Shown: positions 33,293-44,366 of the stretch, piece by piece
How positions within the stretch are numbered: the first letter of the stretch is position 1
Layout of the letters: each line of letters opens with the position of its first letter
DNA from: Setophaga petechia
Lineage: Eukaryota > Chordata > Aves > Passeriformes > Parulidae
Length of the DNA: 64,000 nucleotides
NCBI GenBank assembly: GCA_024362935.1
Contig: JANCRA010000001.1
Location: 65,624,930-65,688,929 of the forward strand
Reading direction: 5' to 3'
The notes under the pieces: model-generated
What the model saw: only the letters and a program-made list of their open reading frames with translations
Databases searched by the model: none
Told to the model about the DNA's origin: nothing
Position numbers and translations under genes: made by a program

Positions 33293-36163
33293 ATTACCTT
33301 TGCAGTGCACTGTAGCATAGGCCTCTAGTCACCTACATCTAAGCAAATACCTTTTTCACTGTATCTCCAAAGGAGAATCTTTGCCTGTTGAGAAAACAGC
33401 TCCCATGGTTTTTAAAAGGGTACAAGAAGGTCTGCAGAGTGTTTTGCAAGAAGTACAAGAAAGTTGTCCAAAACCCCTAAAATTCGAATTGTACTGGGAA
33501 AGGAAAATGCAGGAGAGTGGAAAGGTACTGTTTTCTATCAGTTTGCAAACTGTGCCACAATGCAAGTGTTGTGCAGCCTTTACCTTTGCAGTGCGCTGTA
33601 GCAAGTGCCTCTAGCCACCTACATCTAAGCAAATACCTTTTTCACTGTATCTCCAAAGGAGAATCTTTGCCTGTTGAGAAAACAGCTCCCATGTTTTTCA
33701 AAAGGGTACAAGAAGGTCTGCAGAGTGTTTTGCAAGAAGTACAAGAAAGTTGTCCAAAACCCCTAAAATTCGAATTGTACTGGGAAAGGAAAATGCAGGA
33801 GAGTGGAAAGGTACTGTTTTCCCTCAGTTTGCAAGCTGCTTACAAAATGTCAGTGTTTTGCAGCCTTTAGCTTTGCAGCGTCCTGTAGCAAGTGTCTCTA
33901 GTCACCTACATCTAAGCATATTCCTTTTTCACAATGTCTCACAAGGAGAAACTCTGCCTGCTGAGAAAACATCTCCCATGGTGTTTTAGAAGGTACAAGA
34001 AGGTCTGCAGAGTGTTTTGCAACAAGTACAAGAAAGTTGTCCAAAACCCCTAAAATTCGAATTGTACTGGGAAAGGAAAATGCAGGAGAGTGGAAAGGTA
34101 CTGTTTTCTCTCAGTTTGCAAGCTGCTTACAAAATGCCAGTGTTGTGCAGCCTTTAGCTTTGCAGCGTCCTGTAGCAAGTGTCTCTAGTCACCTACATCT
34201 AAGCATATACCTTTTTCACAATATCTCGCAAGCAGAGACTCTGCCTGCTGAGAAAACATCTCCCATGGTGTTTTAGAAGGTACAAGAAGGTCTGCAGAGT
34301 GTTTTGCAAGAAGTAAAAGAAAGTTGTCCAAAACCCCTAAAATTCGAATTGTACTGGGAAAGGAAAATGCAGGAGAGTGGAAAGGTACTGTTTTCCCTCA
34401 GTTTGCAAGCTGCTTACAAAATGTCAGTGTTTTGCAGCCTTTAGCTTTGCAGCGTCCTGTAGCAAATGTCTCTAGTCACCTACATCTAAGCAAATTCCTT
34501 TTTCACAATGTCTCGCAAGCAGAGACTCTGCCTGCTGAGAAAACATCTCCCATGGTGTTTTAGAAGGTACAAGAAGGTCTGCAGAGTGTTTTGCAAGAAG
34601 TAAAGGAAAATTGTCCAAAACCCCTAAAATTCGAATTGTACTGGGAAAGGAAAATGCAGGAGAGTGGAAAGGTACTGTTTTCCCTCAGTTTGCAAGCTGC
34701 TTACAAAATGCCAGTGTTGTGCAGCCTTTAGCTTTGCAGCGTCCTGTAGCAAGTGTCTCTAGTCACCTACATCTAAGCATATTCCTTTTTAACAATGTTT
34801 CGCAAGCAGAGACTCGGCCTGCTGAGAAAACATCTCCCATGGTGTTTTAGAAGGTAGAAGAAGGTCTGCAGAGTGTTTTGCAAGAAGTAAAAGAAAGTTG
34901 TCCAAAACCCCTTCGATTTGAATTTCGCTGGGTAAGGAAAATGCAGGAGAGTGCAGGGGTACTGTTTTCTATCAGTTTGCAAACTGTGCTACAATGCAAG
35001 TGTTGTGCAGCCTTTACCTTTGCAGTGCACTGTAGCAAGTGCCTCTAATCACCTACATCTAAGCAAATACCATTTTCACTGTATCTCCAAAGGAGAATCT
35101 TTGCCTGTTGAGAAAACAGCTCCCATGGTTTTTAAAAGGGTACAAGAAGGTCTGCAGAGTGTTTTGCACAAGTACAAGAAAGTTGTCCAAAACCCCTAAA
35201 ATTCGAATTGTACTAAGAAAGGAAAATGCAGGAGAGCGCAGGGGTACTGTTTTCTATCAGTTTGCAAACTGTGCCACAATGCAAGTGTTGTGCAGCCTTT
35301 ACCTTTGCAGTGCGCTGTAGCAAGTGCCTCTAGCCACCTACATCTAAGCAAATACCTTTTTCACTGTATCTCCAAAGGAGAATCTTTGCCTGTTGAGAAA
35401 ACAGCTCCCATGGTTTTTAAAACGGTACAAGGAGGTCTGCAGAGTGTTTTGCAAGAAGTACAAGAAAGTTGTCCAAAACCCCTAAAATTCGAATTGTACT
35501 GGGAAAGGAAAATGCAGGAGAGTGGAAAGGTACTGTTTTCCCTCAGTTTGCAAGCTGCTTACAAAATGTCAGTGTTTTGCAGCCTTTAGCTTTGCAGCGT
35601 CCTGTAGCAAGTGTCTCTAGTCACCTACATCTAAGCATATTCCTTTTTCACAATGTCTCACAAGGAGAAACTCTGCCTGCTGAGAAAACATCTCCCATGG
35701 TGTTTTAGAAGGTACAAGAAGGTCTGCAGAGTGTTTTGCAAGAAGTACAAGAAAGTTGTCCAAAACCCCTAAAATTCGAATTGTACTGGGAAAGGAAAAT
35801 GCAGGAGAGTGGAAAGGTACTGTTTTCTCTCAGTTTGCAAGCTGCTTACAAAATGCCAGTGTTGTGCAGCCTTTAGCTTTGCAGCGTCCTGTAGCAAGTG
35901 TCTCTAGTCACCTACATCTAAGCATATTCCTTTTTCACAATGTTTCACAAGCAGAGACTCTGCCTGCTGAGAAAACATCTCCCATGGTGTTTTAGAAGGT
36001 ACAAGAAGGTCTGCAGAGTGTTTTGCAAGAAGTAAAAGAAAGTTGTCCAAAACCCCTAAAATTCGAATTGTACTGGGAAAGGAAAATGCAGGAGAGTGGA
36101 AAGGTACTGTTTTCTATCAGTTTGCAAACTGTGCCACAATGCAAGTGTTGTGCAGCCATTACC
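33293..36163 (+). repeat. Satellite block 14 (10-monomer unit, B-rich type)
   Basis: Monomers B 33464, A1 33750, A2 34037, A1 34324, A2 34611, B 34898, B 35183, A1 35469, A2 35756, then L from 36043. Two adjacent B monomers mark this unit. The 35183 monomer is preceded by gttttgcacaag, with one A lost relative to gcaagaag in the linker. It recurs at 44367-47238. Confidence 0.92.
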
Positions 36164-36705
36164 TGAAGTTGGGCTGGCCGATGTTAGAGATGCCCGGCAA
36201 GCTTGCCAGCCCGCTTGCAGTCAGCAGAGACGTGGCCACAGTTCAGCTTCAGCCCGTGGGTGAAGTGAAGGAGAGACTCTCCAGTGTCAGGCGCAGTCAG
36301 GTCTATTGTGTTCCCACTGGAATCTGAAAAGTGGAGGGTCCCGAGGGCGGGACCGTAACAGGTTATAAAGAGAGTGGGAGGTATGGGGTGGCAACATTCA
36401 GGAACAAATGGGGGTCCAGGGAAGGGTGTTACAAAAATGATACACATGGAAGGAAAACTAAAGGGGAAGAACTTAGGGAGGGGCCCCGGCCCCCTAACCA
36501 ATCACTCGACGACCTAGTGAGAGATTTCTAGAAAAAGAGGCAGAAGGGCCAAGTGACTGGCAGGAAGCCGGGGGTGGAGAATGGAGAGAATACATTAGTT
36601 GTCATGGTAACTAAGGAGAGGTCAGGCGATTGACACTTAACTGGAGAAAAACTTGGGCAGAAACATAGCCAAAACAACTGAGGGGGAGCAGAACAAACCA
36701 CAACA
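36164..36705 (-). mobile_element. Solo LTR copy 14
   Basis: Complete 542-bp LTR, ATTACC flanks, consensus by eye; partner of copy 18. Confidence 0.88.
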
Positions 36706-38144
36706 ATTACCTTTGCAGTGCACTGTAGCATAGGCCTCTAGTCACCTACATCTAAGCAAATACCTTTTTCACAGTATCTCCAAAGGAGAATCTTTGCCTG
36801 TTGAGAAAACAGCTCCCATGGTTTTTAAAAGGGTACAAGAAGGTCTGCAGAGTGTTTTGCAAGAAGTACAAGAAAGTTGTCCAAAACCCCTAAAATTCGA
36901 ATTGTACTGGGAAAGGAAAATGCAGGAGAGTGGAAAGGTACTGTTTTCTCTCATTTTGCAAGCTGCTTACAAAATGCCAGTGTTGTGCAGCCTTTACCAT
37001 TGCAGTGCACTGTAGCAAGTGTCTCTAGTCACCTACGTCTAAGCATATTCCTTTTTCACAATGTCTCGCAAGGAGAAACTCTGCCTGCTGAGAAAACATC
37101 TCCCATGGTGTTTTAGAAGGTACAAGAAGGTCTGCAGAGTGTTTTGCAAGAAGTACAAGAAAGTTTTCCAAAACCCCTAAAATTCGAATTGTACTGGGAA
37201 AGGAAAATGCAGGAGAGTGCAGGGGTACTGTTTTCCATCAGTTTGCAAACTGTGCTACAATGCAAGTGTTGTGCAGCCTTTACCTTTGCAGTGCACTGTA
37301 GCAAGTGCCTCTAATCACCTACATCTAAGCAAATACCTTTTTCACTGTATCTCCAAAGGAGAATCTTTGCCTGTTGAGAAAACAGCTCCCATGGTTTTTA
37401 AAAGGGTACAAGAAGGTCTGCAGAGTGTTTTGCAAGAAGTACAAGAAAGTTGTCCAAAACCCCTAAAATTCGAATTGTACTAAGAAAGGAAAATGCAGGA
37501 GAGTGGAAAGGTACTGTTTTCTCTCAGTTTGCAAGCTGCTTACAAAATGTCAGTGTTTTGCAGCCTTTAGCTTTGCAGCGTCCTGTAGCAAGTGTCTCTA
37601 GTCACCTATATTTAAGCATATTCCTTTTTCACAATGTCTCGCAAGGAGAAACTCTGCCTGCTGAGAAAACATCTCCCATGGTGTTTTAGAAGGTACAAGA
37701 AGGTCTGCAGAGTGTTTTGCAAGAAGTACAAGAAAGTTGTCCAAAACCCCTTCGATTCGAATTGTACTGGGAAAGGAAAATGCAGGAGAGTGGAAAGGTA
37801 CTGTTTTCTCTCAGTTTGCAAGCTGCTTACAAAATACCAGTGTTGTGCAGCCTTTAGCTTTGCAGCGTCCTGTAGCAAGTGTCTCTAGTCACCTACATCT
37901 AAGCATATTCCTTTTTCACAATATCTCGCAAGCAGAGACTCTGCCTGCTGAGAAAACATCTCCCATGGTGTTTTAGAAGGTACAAGAAGGTCTGCAGAGT
38001 GTTTTGCAAGAAGTAAAAGAAAGTTGTCCAAAACCCCTAAAATTCGAATTGTACTGGGAAAGGAAAATGCAGGAGAGTGGAAAGGTACTGTTTTCTATCA
38101 GTTTGCAAACTGTGCCACAATGCAAGTGTTGTGCAGCCATTACC
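36706..38144 (+). repeat. Satellite block 15 (5-monomer unit with A/B/A chimera)
   Basis: Monomers A-with-B-patch 36877, B 37164, A1 37450, A2 37737, then L from 38024. The 36877 monomer is A at both ends with a B-like stretch in the middle (tttaccattgcagtgcactg), a conversion-like patch opposite to the one at 12751. It recurs at 47952. Confidence 0.9.
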
Positions 38145-38686
38145 TGAAGTTGGGCTGGCCGATGTTAGAGATGCCCGGCAAGCTTGCCAGCCCGCTTGCA
38201 GTCAGCAGAGACGTGGCCACAGTTCAGCTTCAGCCCGTGGGTGAAGTGAAGGAGAGACTCTCCAGTGTCAGGCGCAGTCAGGTCTATTGTGTTCCCACTG
38301 GAATCTGAAAAGTGGAGGGTCCCGAGGGCGGGACCGTAACAGGTTATAAAGAGAGTGGGAGGTATGGGGTGGCAACATTCAGGAACAAATGGGGGTCCAG
38401 GGAAGGGTGTTACAAAAATGATACACATGGAAGGAAAACTAAAGGGGAAGAACTTAGGGAGGGGCCCCGGCCCCCTAACCAATCACTCGACGACCTAGTG
38501 AGAGATTTCTAGAAAAAGAGGCAGAAGGGCCAAGTGACTGGCAGGAAGCCGGGGGTGGAGAATGGAGAGAATACATTAGTTGTCATGGTAACTAAGGAGA
38601 GGTCAGGCGATTGACACTTAACTGGAGAAAAACTTGGGCAGAAACATAGCCAAAACAACTGAGGGGGAGCAGAACAAACCACAACA
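38145..38686 (-). mobile_element. Solo LTR copy 15
   Basis: Complete 542-bp LTR, ATTACC flanks, consensus by eye; partner of copy 19. Confidence 0.88.
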
Positions 38687-40984
38687 ATTACCTTTGCAGT
38701 GCACTGTAGCATAGGCCTCTAGTCACCTACATCTAAGCAAATACCTTTTTCACTGTATCTCCAAAGGAGAATCTTTGCCTGTTGAGAAAACAGCTCCCAT
38801 GGTTTTTAAAAGGGTACAAGAAGGTCTGCAGAGTGTTTTGCAAGAAGTACAAGAAAGTTGTCCAAAACCCCTAAAATTCGAATTGCACTAAGAAAGGAAA
38901 ATGCAGGAGAGTGGAAAGGTACTGTTTTCCCTCAGTTTGCAAGCTGCTTACAAAATGTCAGTGTTTTGCAGCCTTTAGCTTTGCAGCGTCCTGTAGCAAG
39001 TGTCTCAAGTCACCTACATCTAAGCATATTCCTTTTTCACAATGTCTCGCAAGGAGAAACTCTGCCTGCTGAGAAAACATCTGCCATGGTGTTTTAGAAG
39101 GTACAAGAAGGTCTGCAGAGTGTTTTGCAAGAAGTACAAGAAAGTTGTCCAAAACCCCTAAAATTCGAATTGTACTGGGAAAGGAAAATGCAGGAGAGTG
39201 GAAAGGTACTGTTTTCTCTCAGTTTGCAAGCTGCTTACAAAATACCAGTGTTGTGCAGCCTTTAGCTTTGCAGCGTCCTGTAGCAAGTGTCTCTAGTCAC
39301 CTACATCTAAGCATATTCCTTTTTCACAATATCTCGCAAGGAGAAACTCTGCCTGCTGAGAAAACATCTCCCATGGTGTTTTAGAAGGTACAAGAAGGTC
39401 TGCAGAGTGTTTTGCAAGAAGTACAAGAAAGTTGTCCAAAACCCCTAAAATTCGAATTGTACTGGGAAAGGAAAATGCAGGAGAGTGGAAAGGTACTGTT
39501 TTCTCTCAGTTTGCAAACTGTGCCACAATGCAAGTGTTGTGCAGCCTTTACCTTTGCAGTGCACTGTAGCAAGTGCCTCTAGCCACCTACATCTAAGCAA
39601 ATACCTATTTCACTGTATCTCCAAAGGAGAATCTTTGCCTGTTCAGAAAACAGCTCCCATGGTTTTTAAAAGGGTACAAGAAGGTCTGCAGAGTGTTTTG
39701 CAAGAAGTACAAGAAAGTTGTCCAAAACCCCTAAAATTCGAATTGTACTGGGAAAGGAAAATGCAGGAGAGTGGAAAGGTACTGTTTTCTATCAGTTTGC
39801 AAACTGTGCCACAATGCCAGTGTTGTGCAGCCTTTAGCTTTGCAGCGTCCTGTAGCAAGTGTCTCTAGTCACCTACATCTAAGCATATTCCTTTTTAACA
39901 ATGTTTCAAAAGCACAGACTCTGCCTGCTGAGAAAACATCTCCCATGGTGTTTTAGAAGGTAGAAGAAGGTCTGCAGAGTGTTTTGCAAGAAGTAAAAGA
40001 AAGTTGTCCAAAACCCCTTCGATTTGAATTTCGCTGGGTAAGGAAAATGCAGGAGAGTGCAGGGGTACTGTTTTCCATCAGTTTGCAAACTGCGCTACAA
40101 TGCAAGTGTTGTGCAGCCTTTACCTTTGCAGTGCACTGTAGCAAGTGCCTCTAATCACCTACATCTAAGCAAATACCTTTTTCACTGTATCTCCAAAGGA
40201 GAATCTTTGCCTGTTGAGAAAACAGCTCCCATGGTTTTTAAAAGGGTACAAGAAGGTCTGCAGAGTGTTTTGCAAGAAGTACAAGAAAGTTGTCCAAAAC
40301 CCCTAAAATTCGAATTGTACTAAGAAAGGAAAATGCAGGAGAGTGGAAAGGTACTGTTTTCTCTCAGTTTGCAAGCTGCTTACAAAATGTCAGTGTTTTG
40401 CAGCCTTTAGCTTTGCAGCGTCCTGTAGCAAGTGTCTCTAGTCACCTATATTTAAGCATATTCCTTTTTCACAATGTCTCGCAAGGAGAAACTCTGCCTG
40501 CTGAGAAAACATCTCCCATGGTGTTTTAGAAGGTACAAGAAGGTCTGCAGAGTGTTTTGCAAGAAGTACAAGAAAGTTGTCCAAAACCCCTTCGATTCGA
40601 ATTGTACTGGGAAAGGAAAATGCAGGAGAGTGGAAAGGTACTGTTTTCTCTCAGTTTGCAAGCTGCTTACAAAATGCCAGTGTTGTGCAGCCTTTAGCTT
40701 TGCAGCGTCCTGTAGCAAGTGTCTCTAGTCACCTACATCTAAGCATATTCCTTTTTCACAATGTTTCACAAGCAGAGACTCTGCCTGCTGAGAAAACATC
40801 TCCCATGGTGTTTTAGAAGGTACAAGAAGGTCTGCAGAGTGTTTTGCAAGAAGTAAAAGAAAGTTGTTCAAAACCCCTAAAATTCGAATTGTACTGGGAA
40901 AGGAAAATGCAGGAGAGTGGAAAGGTACTGTTTTCTATCAGTTTGCAAACTGTGCCACAATGCACGTGTTGTGCAGCCATTACC
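38687..40984 (+). repeat. Satellite block 16 (8-monomer unit of H type)
   Basis: Monomers A1 38858, A2 39145, B 39432, H 39718, B 40004, A1 40290, A2 40577, then L from 40864. The first A1 has gaattgcactaag and ctgccatgg variants. The L monomer starts ttgttcaaaac and has the atgcacgtg base beside the LTR. Confidence 0.92.
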
Positions 40985-41526
40985 TGAAGTTGGGCTGGCC
41001 GATGTTAGAGATGCCCGGCAAGCTTGCCAGCCCGCTTGCAGTCAGCAGAGACGTGGCCACAGTTCAGCTTCAGCCCGTGGGTGAAGTGAAGGAGAGACTC
41101 TCCAGTGTCAGGCGCAGTCAGGTCTATTGTGTTCCCACTGGAATCTGAAAAGTGGAGGGTCCCGAGGGCGGGACCGTAACAGGTTATAAAGAGAGTGGGA
41201 GGTATGGGGTGGCAACATTCAGGAACAAATGGGGGTCCAGGGAAGGGTGTTACAAAAATGATACACATGGAAGGAAAACTAAAGGGGAAGAACTTAGGGA
41301 GGGGCCCCGGCCCCCTAACCAATCACTCGACGACCTAGTGAGAGATTTCTAGAAAAAGAGGCAGAAGGGCCAAGTGACTGGCAGGAAGCCGGGGGTGGAG
41401 AATGGAGAGAATACATTAGTTGTCATGGAAACTAAGGAGAGGTCAGGCGATTGACACTTAACTGGAGAAAAACTTGGGCAGAAACATAGCCAAAACAACT
41501 GAGGGGGAGCAGAACAAACCACAACA
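40985..41526 (-). mobile_element. Solo LTR copy 16
   Basis: Complete 542-bp LTR. It has A at 41429 in the RFX-like palindrome, as in copies 2 and 8, but not their gggggagaac change. Its 11.07-kb partner, copy 20, has the consensus base, so variants have been reshuffled between copies. Confidence 0.88.
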
Positions 41527-43824
41527 ATTACCTTTGCAGTGCACTGTAGCATAGGCCTCTAGTCACCTACATCTAAGCAAATACCTTTTTCACTGTATCT
41601 CCAAAGGAGAATCTTTGCCTGTTGAGAAAACAGCTCCCATGGTTTTTAAAAGGGTACAAGAAGGTCTGCAGAGTGTTTTGCAAGAAGTACAAGAAAGTTG
41701 TCCAAAACCCCTAAAATTCGAATTGTACTGGGAAAGGAAAATGCAGGAGAGTGGAAAGGTACTGTTTTCCCTCAGTTTGCAAGCTGCTTACAAAATATCA
41801 GTGTTTTGCAGCCTTTAGCTTTGCAGCGTCCTGTAGCAAGTGTCTCAAGTCACCTACATCTAAGCATATTCCTTTTTCACAATGTCTCGCAAGGAGAAAC
41901 TCTGCCTGCTGAGAAAACATCTCCCATGGTGTTTTAGAAGGTACAAGAAGGTCTGCAGAGTGTTTTGCAAGAAGTACAAGAAAGTTGTCCAAAACCCCTA
42001 AAATTCGAATTGTACTGGGAAAGGAAAATGCAGGAGAGTGGAAAGGTACTGTTTTCCCTCAGTTTGCAAGCTGCTTACAAAATGTCAGTGTTTTGCACCC
42101 TTTAGCTTTGCAGCGTCCTGTAGCAAGTGTCTCTAGTCACCTACATCTAAGCATATTCCTTTTTCACAATGTCTCACAAGGAGAAACTCTGCCTGCTGAG
42201 AAAACATCTCCCATGGTGTTTTAGAAGGTACAAGAAGGTCTGCAGAGTGTTTTGCAAGAAGTAAAAGAAAGTTGTCCAAAACCCCTAAAATTCGAATTGT
42301 ACTGGGAAAGGAAAATGCAGGAGAGTGGAAAGGTACTGTTTTCTCTCAGTTTGCAAACTGTGCCACAATGCAAGTGTTGTGCAGCCTTTACCTTTGCAGT
42401 GCACTGTAGCAAGTGCCTCTAGCCACCTACATCTAAGCAAATACCTTTTTCACTGTATCTCCAAAGGAGAATCTTTGCCTGTTGAGAAAACAGCTCCCAT
42501 GGTTTTTAAAAGGGTACAAGAAGGTCTGCAGAGTGTTTTGCAAGAAGTACAAGAAAGTTGTCCAAAACCCCTAAAATTCGAATTGTACTGGGAAAGGAAA
42601 ATGCAGGAGAGTGGAAAGGTACTGTTTTCTATCAGTTTGCAAACTGTGCCACAATGCCAGTGTTGTGCAGCCTTTAGCTTTGCAGCGTCCTGTAGCAAGT
42701 GTCTCTAGTCACCTACATTTAAGCATATTCCTTTTTAACAATGTTTCAAAAGCACAGACTCTGCCTGCTGAGAAAACATCTCCCATGGTGTTTTAGAAGG
42801 TACAAGAAGGTCTGCAGAGTGTTTTGCAAGAAGTAAAAGAAAGTTGTCCAAAACCCCTTCGATTTGAATTTCGCTGGGTAAGGAAAATGCAGGAGAGTGC
42901 AGGGGTACTGTTTTCCATCAGTTTGCAAACTGTGCTACAATGCAAGTGTTGTGCAGCCTTTACCTTTGCAGTGCACTGTAGCAAGTGCCTCTAATCACCT
43001 ACATCTAAGCAAATACCTTTTTCACTGTATCTCCAAAGGAGAATCTTTGCCTGTTGAGAAAACAGCTCCCATGGTTTTTAAAAGGGTACAAGAAGGTCTG
43101 CAGAGTGTTTTGCAAGAAGTACAAGAAAGTTGTCCAAAACCCCTAAAATTCGAATTGTACTAAGAAAGGAAAATGCAGGAGAGTGGAAAGGTACTGTTTT
43201 CTCTCAGTTTGCAAGCTGCTTACAAAATGTCAGTGTTTTGCAGCCTTTAGCTTTGCAGCGTCCTGTAGCAAGTGTCTCTAGTCACCTATATTTAAGCATA
43301 TTCCTTTTTCACAATGTCTCGCAAGGAGAAACTCTGCCTGCTGAGAAAACATCTCCCATGGTGTTTTAGAAGGTACAAGAAGGTCTGCAGAGTGTTTTGC
43401 AAGAAGTACAAGAAAGTTGTCCAAAACCCCTAAAATTCGAATTGTACTGGGAAAGGAAAATGCAGGAGAGTGGAAAGGTACTGTTTTCTCTCAGTTTGCA
43501 AGCTGCTTACAAAATGCCAGTGTTGTGCAGCCTTTAGCTTTGCAGCGTCCTGTAGCAAGTGTCTCTAGTCACCTACATCTAAGCATATTCCTTTTTCACA
43601 ATGTTTCACAAGCAGAGACTCTGCCTGCTGAGAAAACATCTCCCATGGTCTTTTAGAAGGTACAAGAAGGTCTGCAGAGTGTTTTGCAAGAAGTAAAAGA
43701 AAGTTGTTCAAAACCCCTAAAATTCGAATTGTACTGGGAAAGGAAAATGCAGGAGAGTGGAAAGGTACTGTTTTCTATCAGTTTGCAAACTGTGCCACAA
43801 TGCAAGTGTTGTGCAGCCATTACC
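41527..43824 (+). repeat. Satellite block 17 (8-monomer unit of H type)
   Basis: Monomers A1 41698, A1 41985, B 42272, H 42558, B 42844, A1 43130, A2 43417, then L from 43704. The second monomer is A1 with ttttgcaccc in place of ttttgcagcc, a change found again only at 53059. Confidence 0.92.
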
Positions 43825-44366
43825 TGAAGTTGGGCTGGCCGATGTTAGAGATGCCCGGCAAGCTTGCCAGCCCGCTTGCAGTCAGCAGAGACGTGGCCAC
43901 AGTTCAGCTTCAGCCCGTGGGTGAAGTGAAGGAGAGACTCTCCAGTGTCAGGCGCAGTCAGGTCTATTGTGTTCCCACTGGAATCTGAAAAGTGGAGGGT
44001 CCCGAGGGCGGGACCGTAACAGGTTATAAAGAGAGTGGGAGGTATGGGGTGGCAACATTCAGGAACAAATGGGGGTCCAGGGAAGGGTGTTACAAAAATG
44101 ATACACATGGAAGGAAAACTAAAGGGGAAGAACTTAGGGAGGGGCCCCGGCCCCCTAACCAATCACTCGACGACCTAGTGAGAGATTTCTAGAAAAAGAG
44201 GCAGAAGGGCCAAGTGACTGGCAGGAAGCCGGGGGTGGAGAATGGAGAGAATACATTAGTTGTCATGGTAACTAAGGAGAGGTCAGGCGATTGACACTTA
44301 ACTGGAGAAAAACTTGGGCAGAAACATAGCCAAAACAACTGAGGGGGAGCAGAACAAACCACAACA
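43825..44366 (-). mobile_element. Solo LTR copy 17
   Basis: Complete 542-bp LTR, ATTACC flanks, consensus by eye; partner of copy 13, sharing the ttgttcaaaac L-monomer start. Confidence 0.88.

Larger units (their letters stand above)
30453..41526 (+). repeat. 11.07-kb super-repeat, first copy
   Basis: Units of 8, 10, 5 and 8 monomers recur 11,074-11,075 bp downstream. LTR starts pair as 32751/43825, 36164/47239, 38145/49220, 40985/52060. Private bases such as ccatgtttttcaaaag (about 33690 and 44765) agree. The first 1.3 kb match less well, so the left edge is uncertain. Confidence 0.85.
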
